This document shows, piece by piece, positions 49,637 through 60,754 of a DNA stretch of 64,000 bases (positions within the stretch are counted from its first letter, which is position 1; every line of letters starts with the position of its first letter). The position numbers and the translations under genes were made by a program. Source of the stretch: Liolophura sinensis (lineage: Eukaryota; Mollusca; Polyplacophora; Chitonida; Chitonidae); assembly GCF_032854445.1 (NCBI RefSeq), contig NC_088295.1, positions 49,463,385 through 49,527,384 of the forward strand, given 5' to 3'. The notes below the pieces were generated by a model. The model saw nothing but the letters and a program-made list of their open reading frames with translations. It was not told where the DNA came from and made no database searches.

Positions 49637-52600
49637 ATGGCGGCCGCCAGTAGTCAACATGCGGTGGAAAACATAGTTTGTAACGATATTTTAGAATTTC
49701 AGGTACATGAAAGGCTTTTTAAAAGACCGCTGCATAATTAAATATAGTTGTGGCACGCCAACTGTATTTTTGATCTATGTCACATTGTAAAACAAAGTCA
49801 AAGTGGAGATCTACGCATTCGCTCACGATTGACGACAGTGTGTTAGCTATTGTACTGTGAGATAAGTGACGGTTATGTAAATTTCTGGCTTGGGCATTGT
49901 CTGCCTTCAGCAGGCAAACAAGGCAACGTAACTTACGTTGTGAATAGAACGATCTTTTGCACTTTTTTTCGTATATTTGTCTACCCCATCTGACTTGTTG
50001 TCCATTAAAGTCTTTTCAAATCTGTTTACTGATCAATGCATTTGAGATGTGCACAGTTTAGAAGCGCCTACGGTGCTGGTTGTCATTCTCAACAGCACCA
50101 GCCCATGCTGCAGGACAGGGCAGTGACGATAACACGACCCGATAATGCCCTGTATGGAGAGGATCATTCACTAAATTGTGTCCAATTGTCTTACACTGAA
50201 AAATTATAACAACCCTCAAAGTCTGCAAAACCATGGGTTTTACCTCAGTTACAGGAGAGTTTTTTCAAGAAAATGATCAGTATCTACAGGGTGTCCCAGA
50301 AGTCACGCACTGTCCAGGTTGAGGTTGAATGCTTGAGCTACAGAGCGGTGCGTTGCCCAATCTCTTCCAAACATAAAAACCAATTCAACTCTTTCTTGTA
50401 CTGTTAGTTTATTAGCCATAATTAATTCTGAAAGAGAGAAAACAATTTAAAATCAGTATTAAATCTGAAACACAGAAGAAGAAAAAATGAAAATCAGGAT
50501 TGTGCATGACTTCTGAGGCGCCCTGTATACTGAGGAGTCAAAATGTTTGGTCATTCACTCGTTTTCTCTGAGCTCAAATGAAAAATGGTGACCTCAAATT
50601 GTGCCCAGGTCATTAAAAAGGTGACTTTGTACCATGCAAATACTTATAATTTCAGACACGTATATGACTGTTATTTTGTACATTTCCATGTTTTACAATG
50701 ATTTAAATTGAATATGATTCAATTCACACCTTTAAATCACATGGGGTGACCTAAAATTTTTTGAGATCATCACTCTGAAAGCTGAAAATATCAAACATTT
50801 TGACCCTGAATACTGCTTATGATGAAACTGAAGGAAACAAGCTGGTTTTCTAGTTAGTTAAAAAGAGCTGTTCATTTATATATCAAACAGGAACATAAAA
50901 AAAATTATGATGAAAAGTTTCATTTATGAACTTAAAAACATTTCTTGTGTTTTTGTTGATCTGATGAAGGTAGCGGTTTACTCTAGCTTCCTACACTGAT
51001 GAGTTTCTGAAAACGGAGAACATTAAATATTTTGAAAGCCTTTTCCTTGACAACTTGCCTATTCATGTAAACACCTTGCAGTACATGGCCAGGTTCATTC
51101 GTTAAATTGTAGTAGAAAATGAATGAAACTTAATTTAAAAAAGAAACCAATTGCATGGTTCGGAAAGAATTTGTATGTATTCCAAGTGTTTTAACTGATG
51201 TATAAAACATATATTATTCAAGTTATGAATCCAGTCATCTCGATTCAAGTGTATAATTTCTTGTGACCTTTCGGTTTATATCTTAAAATGTCATTTTTTC
51301 CTTTCATTAACAGGAAGTTTTAAAGAAGTCGAGAATGATCGATGATAGAATCATACATGCTTTAAACACAAGTATTCCGACTGACTCATTTGCTGGCCAA
51401 GTCAGTGCTGCAGACCAATGTAAAAAATTGTATGAAGAGGTAGGTATGTTATAGTTACTGCCTGAGATTGAGGTGTTCAAGCTAGATGACACCTAGTCGA
51501 GGCCGTCTTTTGTCACAGAGATCGCGAAGCGACTGAGGGGACAAAAGACGGCCAAGACTGTGGTCATCTAGCTTGGACACCGAAGACAAGGCGGTAACTG
51601 ACTTACACAGTGGTTTTGTTGTTTGGCAAGAGTCATTCGTTTCATGAAATCGTCGTTTTAGCGACTAAGTTGGACAGATTTCCTCAACATTAGAATTCAT
51701 TTTAATTAATATGTATTCTACTCACATGTATAGACTTGTAAAACTATGTATTTCACTAATATATTAGCGATATTGATGTGGTTTTATATGATGCTCTGAA
51801 GATGCTATCCATTACACATGGTGCCTTGACAAACTACATAGGCATACCACATACGTTTACTTTGTATTATCTTTTATTTAGCAAGTTTTCAAACAGAGTT
51901 TTAAAGTTACCCAGTAAGTTAATTTACGTTAGTATGAAAAATTCTACAAATTTCTGTGTTTATATAGCCTTCAAACACTTTTTACCAGCAGAGCTTGATC
52001 TGTTGGGGGACACAAAGAAAATGATATTTCTCAGCACAGCAATTTCTCTAAACAAATACCACAGGTCAAAAAAGAATCTCCAGTAACGTTCTAAGTACTG
52101 CTTTTGATAAATAATTTGTACAGATACATGAAACAACTCATTTAGAAGCTTTAATAGATATTTTCTGATTATTGCAAATAAAAAATTTGATTGAAAGAAC
52201 AAATGCAATAGTTCATAAAATTTAATCCGCTACACTGAAAATGGAAACATATTTATCTTTAGTTGTGTTAATTAGTTGGGACAAATGGCGTTATGCTTGA
52301 CGTAGTGTTGTTGATGTTGTCCGAGAGTGTGTCAGTACCGAGAAAAAATAGTACGATGATATGATGATAGCCTACCCTGCTTCCATGAAAAAGTGTAACG
52401 GGACCAGCTTTCTAGTGCTTATACTGGCAGTTGCAAACGAGAAATGCCCCAGTTGCTCAGATTGTAGGGAGCTGGACTACAAACAGAGAGATCCAATTTC
52501 AAACCCCAATGAGTGAAGCAGCCAATTTTTAAGTGGAATCTGTGAAATAAGTACGTAACTTGAACACCTGGTATACGTCACTTGAGCATTTGATACACAA

Positions 52601-55600
52601 CACTCGAACACCCAATACGCATCACTTGCACCTCTGGTACGTCACTTGAACACCCGGTACATGTCACTTGAAAACCTGTGATCTGCTAGCAAACCAGTTT
52701 GATCGTAGAATGAATGACTAGTGACAGATAATGGAGCCAGTGTGTAAACTTTTTTTCTGGCTTACGTGCATAAAACCAGTATTAAAAGACAATACAACAA
52801 ATAATATAATCTTAGTTACTTCGGAAAAGTGGTGAAAACAGACATAGATGGCCACAGCCATTTTTTCTGACGCGATTGGTAGCTCTGTAAATTAACTTTT
52901 AACCTGGAATTCTTAAGAGCCTATGGAATGTGTCATGTAACAGTGAACAGAAACTTGATGTGGCGTCATCTGCACTCATGGCTACAAGGCCAAACAGGGT
53001 TCGCATGATGTCAGTGCAAACATTTGGTCATAGAGAAACCTTGTGTCTGATTGGTTGAAATTGATAACATGGCATCATTTGACACCTTATTTATCAGTGT
53101 GCATGATATTGCTGACGTTGAACTGCCTTATCTTGGTTATACAGCATTGCAAAAATGAATAGATATGCTTTTTAAACTTTGTGTGGGATCCTTTATGGAT
53201 ATGTTTTTGGTCTTCTCTTTTTATAGAGATTTTTTGTGGAGGCATCTTAGGTCAGTATTGAGACATGATACTGATGAAAGCAATGTTAAGCCAAATTTCA
53301 TGGACGTGGACAATGCTTCTTTGTTTTAAATCATTCCTATTTCTTGCAAACTATGCATAGTATTAATGGATTATATCATTATACATACTGAGAATAAGTG
53401 TAATTTAACATTCCCCCTTTATAAATTAATTTGCCTCTATCTTGTGTCTATCACATCTTATTCTGACAGTTAGAACAATCGTATGGAAGTCGAGAAAAAG
53501 CTATCAAGAGATGCATATCAGAAGTTACCACCAATGTGAACAGTTTACGGGAGAAACGTCAAAAAGACACAGAGGATATTAGTGTGATGAAAGATTTACG
53601 GAAACAGCAAACTAGCGTAAGTAAAACTAAACAGTATTTATCACCAAACAACAGCGATGATATTCACTGGTGACTGAAATATTCATGGATGGGCTTATGG
53701 CTGGCTTTCGGCAATATAATGAGTTCTTCTGGATTTAGGTTGTGTGTTTGAATGCAGCACCCAACGCTGGGGTCGAAATTAAATCCAAAATCTCAGTTGC
53801 TAAGTTACCGGCTTCCTTTGAATTCTAGTCGTTTGCCTTATTATTTGCTGGTTCTTCAGGTAAATGACGTCACTTGAACACCCATTACACGTCACTTGAA
53901 AAGCTGTGATCTGCTAGCAAACCAGTTTGAACATAGAATGAATGTCTAGCGACAAATAATGAAGCCAGTGTGTAAACTCGGTTCGGGCTTATGTGCATAA
54001 AACCAGTATTAAAAGACGATACCACGATGGTCAAACGATTTATGTCCGTGTAAATGTATATTGCATCCAGCAATAGGCATTAGCCATATTCGCTCAGTTG
54101 GTTAACACACTAGCGCAGCGTAATGACCCAGGAGCCTCTCACCAATGTGGTTGCTGCGAGTTCAAGTCCAGCTCATGCTGGCTTCCTCTCCGGGCGTACG
54201 TGGGAAGGCCTTCCAGCAACCTGTGGATGGTCGTGGTTTTTCCACGGGCTCCGTCCAGTTTCCTCCCACCATAATGCTGGTGGCTGTTGTATAAGTGAAA
54301 TATTCTTGAGTACAGCATAAAATACCAATCAAATAAATAAATTTAACCATATTCTCTGATGATTCATAAATGTAGGTATGGTCACTGGTGGCTGAAATAA
54401 ATGATGATAAGTCAGAGGCCAGTGCTTGTTGACTTGGATGCATTGTTACTGTAATTTTTCAGCCTTTGCGCATGTTTGTAAGGTATGGAAGCATATTCTG
54501 AAGAAATTATCCTGTGTCAACTGGTAAAATTACACTGCTTGTGAAGCCCTCATATTGTTCAATACAACCAATGTAGTTATGGCTGCAAAGTCAAATTGAA
54601 AATGTGCAAAATTTGCTTTTATAGTTGCTCTTTCATATATGAAAAGGTTGAAGAATTAGGGGAAGTCAGGACTTTTCTGCTAAGGGTTTCCTCCCTCTCT
54701 AACCGTCTTCCTCCAAACATATACTTTACCGCTGTCATAATAGTGAGCTTGTCTTGAGTACAGCATAAGACACCAGTCGGATGATATTGACTTAACTGTG
54801 TGGTTTTCTTCCAGCTTCGACTTATGCAGACAGAATTAAGCGTAGAAGAAGTTATCAAGGATAGGAGCTTAAAGGTGAGAAGAGAACTATGAAAAAATCA
54901 TGCATCATGGTTTAACTGGGGCGATTTCTATATAAAGGATAAATACCTTGTGTAGCAATGGGAGCAGGTATTCAATGCTTATACTAGCAGTAATTAGTGG
55001 GAATTTAGCTTACGGTAAATGACATTGTCAAAATTTGCATCGTTAGCAGCAAACAATTGTCAAAAAGTATCACTTTTGATCTTGACACTGAAATTTTTCA
55101 TCCTACCGCAAAACGCCTGTCTGAGACCAGCACAACTCTCAGATTTAGACAAAATGTGCAATGTCGCCATGGTCAAAAGCTTACGTCATTGAAGTAGCGG
55201 AGTTTGTAAGAGTACTGGATTGTGGATCATGAAATTTTGAGTTCCTATCCTGGTTTGACCGGTATGAGTTACGGTCGGTTCATAATGACGATTTTGTTAA
55301 TCGCACCTTTTACACATTTACGTTCAAATCCATCTCCAGCTGGTACGGCCTCAAATTTTTGCTTGTTACATTTGTCATGAACCCGGGCAGTGACTGCCGT
55401 AATAGAAGAAAATTTTTTTTCATTGGGGAACATTCAACACCTACATTTCGCCAGTAGTTTAGCGTTTTTTCACTCATTTTCTTTATTGATTTCATCCACC
55501 TTACATGTATAAGGCCACTTCAGAGATATCACTTTTTTGTGATAATATCTGATCAGGAGACTTAAAAGAAAAGAACACATTTATACAACCTATACCTTAA

Positions 55601-57408
55601 ATGAAAGAGCTATACAAACTGTATGACATTCTATGCTTTTTTTTAAAATTTTGCAAGAAGGAAAAAATGGTTTTAAACATTGTCATTTTCTACAAAATCC
55701 ACCAATTTGAGAAGCATTAAAGTCACGCCATGTTTTACGCTTGTCCAATGAAAGTCTCCTTTCCTCCTGTTGAATATTCATTGCACAACGTCACTCTGCT
55801 TAAGGTTTTACTCCTACCATATGATTAACATGCATTTCCAGTCTCAGTTTAAATATGTACGTATATTGTGATAATTATGGATTTTAAAGTCTGTGAAAGG
55901 CAACTAAAAGGGAAGAGTTTGAGATGTACTGGAGGCCACATTATACCTACATGCGTGGCTGTTAACTGCCCTGGAATGCCCTGCCAGGAATATCTACTGG
56001 GCAAAGCCAAGCATGATGGCGTGTGTAATTTGTTAAAATGACGACCTAAAAGAGAGTTTGATGTTTAACTATTAAATTCTCAAATAACAAGCACTGCTGG
56101 CAGTAAATTGAGATAATTTATTTAACTTTAAGTATAGCTTTTTCATTTAAGGTATAATTTCAGGTTATATGCATGTGTTGTGTTGTGTTGTGTTCTGTTC
56201 AGACATCAAAATTCAGGATGATATTTGTTGTTTAAAGTAAAAGAAAACTAAAAGTAAAGTTCATCATACAGACAACTGCAAAACTATGCATAAAAATATT
56301 TCATTTCTTTTTTTAGATCTTCTTTTTAGGCCTTCAAATATTTGACTTCTGTGGTGAGCTGTATAAGCCAAACTGACAGCATCTAGGAACTCTGACATCA
56401 TATCACTTTTTTCCCCTCATGTTCACCAGAAGGAAGGAATTTTGCAGAGCATTATTTCAATACTGGTACCATAATTATGTATTCATGAGTAAATAGAGTT
56501 ACTACGACATCCAATGTCGTGATTTTGCTTGGAAGAAATTCCTGTGGCAGAAGTGTTCCTAAAGTGATGGTATGGTCCATAAAGCCCACCTCAGAATTCA
56601 AACGTTTCATCGCCCTTAACTCTCTTCACAAAAATCTTAAAAAGAAAATGAAAGTGTATTTATGCATAGTATTAAGTGGTTTTTTAAGTGATGCCCAAGA
56701 GACGCAAAGCGTCCAGTGGGTTGCCATTTCTACCTTTTTCAAGAAAAATATTAATGGTATTCAACCTGTTTATCTGTTGCATACCTGAAAAAAAAAAAAT
56801 AAGCAATGTGCCATCTTCATCGTATTTCTGATTGTATTCATACGCGCTGCTATTTCGTTCACGTTCGCGCACACAAAACCTTTTTACAGTTTTAAACACT
56901 GTAAGTAATTATACATTCTACAAAGGTGCTTAACGCTAATACATTACTGGTATTTACGTAAATTAAGCACAGGACGAATTTCTACCTCTTTTTTTTTGGC
57001 GAACTGTATATTTTACTCGGAAGTGCATGGTCTTGTGATGCGGTCCACAAAGATTTCACGGTGGAGTGACTTATTGAATGTAGCAGAGGGCATGTACAAA
57101 AATAGTTCCGGCAAGGTCAACTCTGGGTCATGGGTCAATGTCTCTAGCAGTTTAATAGCAAAATGTACTAACAAAAATGGTATCTAACTAGTGAAGATAT
57201 CAGTTTTATCAGTGAAGGAAATACTGGGATTTCACTAATGTAATAAATTAATTTACATGATGTTTGTAAAATTGGTTATAATGTATGTGATACAGTGGTT
57301 GATGTTTTCAGGTACTACATCTAACAGAAATCTCTTCTCTTTTGTTGGCAGGCTTTCTATGAACGTTGTCGGCAAGTGTACAAACCTCCATCATCATCAT
57401 CATCCTGA
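49637..57408 (+). CDS. MIX23: MIX23 / CCDC58 mitochondrial intermembrane-space protein, complete, 5 exons
   Basis: Exons 49637-49702, 51314-51439, 53470-53616, 54815-54874 and 57352-57408 all join in phase 0 to 151 aa (human MIX23 is 144). The ATG sits in AAAATGG. Matching blocks are RMIDDRIIHALNTSIPTDSFAG, QCKKLYE, AIKRCISE, LRKQQT, MQTELSVEEVIKDRS and ERCRQVYKPP. Cysteines fall at 15, 58, 79 and 139, as in the family, where they are imported and oxidised by the intermembrane-space disulfide relay. Long helices with heptad-like charge fit the coiled-coil annotation. The yeast homologue modulates mitochondrial protein import. The C-terminus ends in a short run of serines encoded by TCA repeats. 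AATAAA at 57756-57761 gives a 3' UTR of about 350 bases. Confidence 0.96.
50287..50525 (-). mobile_element. Mariner/IS630-type non-autonomous transposon with a transposase N-terminal remnant
   Basis: The ends are inverted repeats: CAGGGTGTCCCAGAAGTCAC on the left, and CAGGGCGCCTCAGAAGTCAT read inward from the right. Both are flanked by TA, the target duplication of this superfamily. On the minus strand 50419-50303 encodes 38 residues, starting MANKLTVQERVELVFMFGR and continuing into a helix-turn-helix-like RSVAQAFN. This matches the N-terminal DNA-binding part of mariner-like transposases. The catalytic DDE/D domain is absent, so this is an internally deleted, immobile-by-itself copy inside MIX23 intron 1. 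Confidence 0.85.
51454..51600. mobile_element. Foldback (palindromic) element in MIX23 intron 2
   Basis: Two arms of about 60 bp (about 51455-51514 and 51539-51599) are inverted copies, with a spacer of about 25 bp containing ATCGCGAAGCGA. Outer ends are AGTTACTGCC and its inverse GGCGGTAACT. The arms share GTCCAAGCTAGATGA-like and GGCCGTCTTTTGTC segments. This looks like a foldback MITE. I could not see a clear target-site duplication. Confidence 0.75.
52556..52795 (+). repeat. Short tandem CACTTGAACACC motif and left copy of a 155-bp duplication
   Basis: A roughly 22-bp motif (CGTCACTTGAACACCCGGTA) repeats about five times with changes. It then runs into a block (CTGTGATCTGCTAGCAAACC to CAGTATTAAAAGACAATACC-like) that recurs at 53868-54023 in the next intron. 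Confidence 0.8.
53868..54023 (+). repeat. Right copy of the 155-bp intronic duplication
   Basis: ACGTCACTTGAACACCCATT, GTGATCTGCTAGCAAACCAG and GCATAAAACCAGTATTAAAA match 52640-52795. The two copies flank MIX23 exon 3. Confidence 0.85.
54092..54346 (+). mobile_element. Full-length SINE in MIX23 intron 3
   Basis: The 8-bp CCATATTC occurs at 54084-54091 and 54347-54354 as a target duplication (11 bp with one mismatch). Head GCTCAGTTGGTTAACACACT, B-box GCGAGTTCAAGTCC, core CACCATAATGCTGGTGGC, tail CCAATCAAATAAATAAAT. Confidence 0.95.
54447..54534 (+). repeat. Dispersed repeat family B, copy 2
   Basis: TACTGTAATTTTTCAGCC, GCGCATGTTTGTAAGGT and ATTATCCTGTGTCAACTGG parallel the copy at 23.07 kb. 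It lies in MIX23 intron 3. Confidence 0.75.
54683..54785 (+). mobile_element. Degenerate SINE 3' half
   Basis: AGGGTTTCCTCCCTCTC, ACCGCTGTCATAATAGTGAG and CTTGAGTACAGCATAAGACA correspond to the SINE core and tail. It lies in MIX23 intron 3, ending about 30 bases before exon 4. Confidence 0.65.
56236..56700 (+). repeat. Dispersed repeat family A, copy 2
   Basis: In the last MIX23 intron. AGACAACTGCAAAACTATGC, AGGAACTCTGACATCATATC, GTTCACCAGAAGGAAGGAAT, TATGGTCCATAAAGCCCACC and GTGTATTTATGCATAGT match copy 1 in order and spacing. Confidence 0.85.
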
Positions 57409-57755
57409 TGACAGCAGAATGTAGAACTTGTGAAAAACAATTTACAGTCGTATGGAAGATTACAAGCAGCCATTTATGTATCTCGGCACGGATTAAGGTG
57501 GATTTCATAGTCCTTTTGTCTGCTGAGAAAAATACGCCATTCAGTGGTGTTGTGTGTGATAGTGTGAAGAAGTGTCATTTGTTTATAAATAATTGAGATA
57601 AATTGAGATAAATAAATTGAGATAAATCTTTTTGAAAAGTGTTAAGCATGGTATTACTAGCAAAGAGTTGAGATGTGATTACCATTTGCCTTGCCGGAAA
57701 ATGGTAATCTTGAAAATGTTTAAAATCTTATTGTCAGATTCTGGCACAGATACAA

Positions 57756-57761
57756 AATAAA
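57756..57761 (+). promoter_or_regulatory. Putative poly(A) signal of MIX23
   Basis: AATAAA in an A-rich context, about 350 bases after the MIX23 stop codon, on the sense strand. Confidence 0.6.
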
Positions 57762-58099
57762 GATAATTGACATTGTTTGTTTGACACATTCTGTGAACTA
57801 ATGATGTGAGAAAAAGAAATTTGCTTTGTAGAAAGAAATTTTTTTCTTGATGAACTGATAAATCAGAATTTCAAAGATGAAGAGACTGACATGCTGTACC
57901 TGTGCTATTCAAATGGCATGGTCTCTTGCCATAACTCCTGTAAGTGGAAATCTTTTCTGTGGTCAAAAGTGAAACATTTTAAAAGAAAATGTCAGGGTAG
58001 GGTGATTATGTCTCTGAAAATTGATTATTATTCATTGTCTGAAATACAGGATATTGAGAACATACACGGTTAGTGTAAAAGCTTTATATAGCTGTGAAC

Positions 58100-58383
58100 A
58101 AATGATTTGTAGGTTCAAAGCCGACCTTGGGTAGGGAATTTGCCTAGTTCTGTGGGGCCTTGGTGACAAAAAGCATTGTAGTACTGTAATGTTGGTTCAT
58201 GATCACTTGTACTCCATCAATATGGTGGGCATATCTACAGATGTGGGAAAGATCATAAGTAGCTTGCTGAAAGTCATTGGTTTATGCCGGGGACTCTGGT
58301 TTTCTCCTCCAACTACTTGTCATTGTAGAACTGATAAACTCTTGAGTGTGGTCTTAAACAACGAACGAAAAAATAAATTCATG
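58100..58383 (+). mobile_element. Second SINE family, relic copy
   Basis: A tRNA-like B-box region (GTAGGTTCAAAGCCGACC) is followed by a different body, then TTTATGCCGGGGACTCTGGT, TTTCTCCTCC and CTCTTGAGTGTGGTCTTAAA with an AAAAAATAAATTC end. The tail logic resembles the main family while the body differs, so I treat it as a related family. Confidence 0.6.
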
Positions 58384-59273
58384 TAGGTATATGGTAAATA
58401 CAGCGAAATCCCAGGCCCCAGTTTCACAAAACTTCCCATGTCCAGTAAATTGCAGAAAAAAAAGTCAGAGTTTTTTGCGTAAGTCCAGGATGGAGTGTTT
58501 TTCGGCAAAACTTAAACGCTTCCTTAGTATAGTATTATGTTGCTTAAGCAAAACACTTTTGCTTAAGCAAAACAACTTAAGAATTTTCGAGAAACCAGAG
58601 CAAGAAGTGCAGATAATCATTTTTTGTTAAACCAGGAAACGCCATTCAAGAAGGCTTGTGAGAGCACGCCATGTCCACTTAATGAAGAACAGTTACAAGT
58701 ATATCAAGTAATGTAAATATTATCTTTGTCCTTTGTAGAGCTCAAATATGGGTACGAGTATCGAGCAATTACTCAAGTTCTGCTTCGTTGTAATCTAGCA
58801 CACTGCTGTTCATGAAATGGATGTGTTTTTGGGAATGTATGACATCAGAGTTGACTTGTCGTGTTTGTGAGCCCATAGATCAGTATTTTTGACAGATATA
58901 AGTAGGTCTTTTATGAAATATTGTCTTGTTATTCTTTTCTTACAAGAGTAGAGAGTTTCAATCTCATAATTAAGACTGGCGGATTTTGACCTATGTGGTT
59001 TATGATTAACATGAAAGCAGATCAGGTAAATGAAATAAAATTTCATTTTTTTAACAACTAGGTTGTCCATTTTGCCAGATTCTGAGAACTCTGTTGATCT
59101 TAGAAAGGTGCTTTGAGGTTGGTTTGGAAGATAGGATGATGTCCTACTGCAAAATCTTTGAGCGCCAAAACTAATGTGACATTTATTTATCTCTAAAAAA
59201 GCACTGGGTGAAATTTTATGTCATTTAACATGTGATTGCGTGGGCTGCAAGTTCAAATAAATGATCCAGTTGG

Positions 59274-59796
59274 TTTGACTTTTGCTGTCTTAAGACGCAT
59301 CCACTGGGTTTGACTTCTGCTGTCTTAAGACGCATCCACTGGGTTTGACTTCCGCCATCTTAAGACGCATCCACTGGGTTTGACTTCTGCTGTCTTAAGA
59401 CGCATCCACTGGGTTTGACATCTGCTATCTTAAGACGCATCCACTGGGTTTGACTTCTGCTGTCTTAAGACGCATCCACTGGGTTTGACTTCTGCTGTCT
59501 TAAGACGCATCCACTGGGTTTGACTTCCGCCATCTTAAGACGCATCCACTGGGTTTGACTTCTGCTGTCTTAAGACGCATCCACTGGGTTTGACATCTGC
59601 TATCTTAAGACGCATCCACTGGGTTTGACTTCTGCTGTCTTAAGACGCATCCACTGGGTTTGACTTCTGCTGTCTTAAGACGCATCCACTGGGTTTGACT
59701 TCCGCCATCTTAAGACGCATCCACTGGGTTTGACTTCTGCTGTCTTAAGACGCATCCACTGGGTTTGACATCTGCTATCTTAAGACGCATCCACTG
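59274..59796. repeat. 35-bp satellite, 15 units in a 3 x 5 higher-order array
   Basis: Units start every 35 bp from 59274 to 59764. They fall into three types: A (TTCTGCTGTC), B (TTCCGCCATC) and C (CATCTGCTATC). The order A-A-B-A-C occurs three times, so the type-C unit recurs at exactly 175 bp (TGACA at 59416, 59591 and 59766). All units share TTAAGACGCATCCACTGGGT. Confidence 0.97.
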
Positions 59797-60439
59797 CATG
59801 GATATGATTTTGGAGATAAAACATTGGCCAGTTTCAGGGCTTCATAAAAAGAATAATTTTATTACTGAACATAAAACAATGCCTTCAGAATATGCTTGTA
59901 TGAACACCTTAAAAAAGAAAAAGCTTGTAGAATTCCAGTACATGAGATTGAACTGATTAAATCTGTTGTTGGTGATTGCAGGGATCGTATGATCTTCATT
60001 AGCTTCCTTAGGTTTCACTGCTGCTGATATCCAGGTGCCACTCAGAACAATTTCTGAAAATAAAAATACAGAACAAAAGTGAAGTTAAGTTCAAGAGCCA
60101 AAGTGAGAAAAGCTGGCACGTTTTGTTGTATAACACAAGAAAAAAATAATGAAAAGTTTCGAAACGTTAATGAAATACAAAAATTCACTTGTATTAAGCT
60201 GCTGCCTTTCTTTCTGCATGAAAGTTTTGAATTTAATGAAACAAAGGGAATTAAAATTCTCCTATCCTAAGTACACGTAAGTCTTTCACTTTATTTTGTT
60301 GAACTTAAAGTTTAAGACCTGTTTGCATCCAGTAATTGGCCGTTAAAAGTGGTCTCCCCTTACATATTGCTGTCTTATAAGGAAAACCAAAGTACCAAAT
60401 TAAACTCAAACACTTTTACCATCAGCAGCAGTTTATTAC

Positions 60440-60622
60440 ATATTTATTTACTGATTTATTTGATTGGTGTTTAACACCGTGCTCAAGAATATTTCACTTA
60501 TGTGACTGCGGCCAGCATTACGGTGGGAGGAAACTGGGCAGAGCCCAGGGGAAACCCACGACCACTCGCAGGTTGCTGGCAGACCTTCCCACATACGGCT
60601 GGAGAGGAAGCCAGCATGAGTA
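60440..60622 (-). mobile_element. SINE copy, head truncated
   Basis: TTTGATTGGTGTTTAACACC, CGGCCAGCATTACGGTGGGA, CAGAGCCCAGGGGAAACCCA and GGCTGGAGAGGAAGCCAGCA match the family on the minus strand. Confidence 0.92.
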
Positions 60623-60754
60623 TTTAAGTTTATTACATAGCATTACGTGTTATAATAAAAGGCACTATACTCTACATCTGTCCTTTACCTTTAGTTGCAA
60701 ACCTGTAGATAGCATTCTGTAGTGGTAGACAGACTCTAAAGATAGCTGTAGCAC

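Noticed and set aside
52440-52525. A possible tRNA gene or SINE head (CCCCAGTTGCTCAG ... CAATTTCAAACCCC)
   Set aside because: A- and B-box-like segments exist, but I could not fold a cloverleaf or find a SINE body after it.
58530-58575. TTGCTTAAGCAAAAC repeated twice, considered as a regulatory palindrome
   Set aside because: It is a short self-complementary motif duplicated once in AT-rich DNA, with no gene nearby to regulate.
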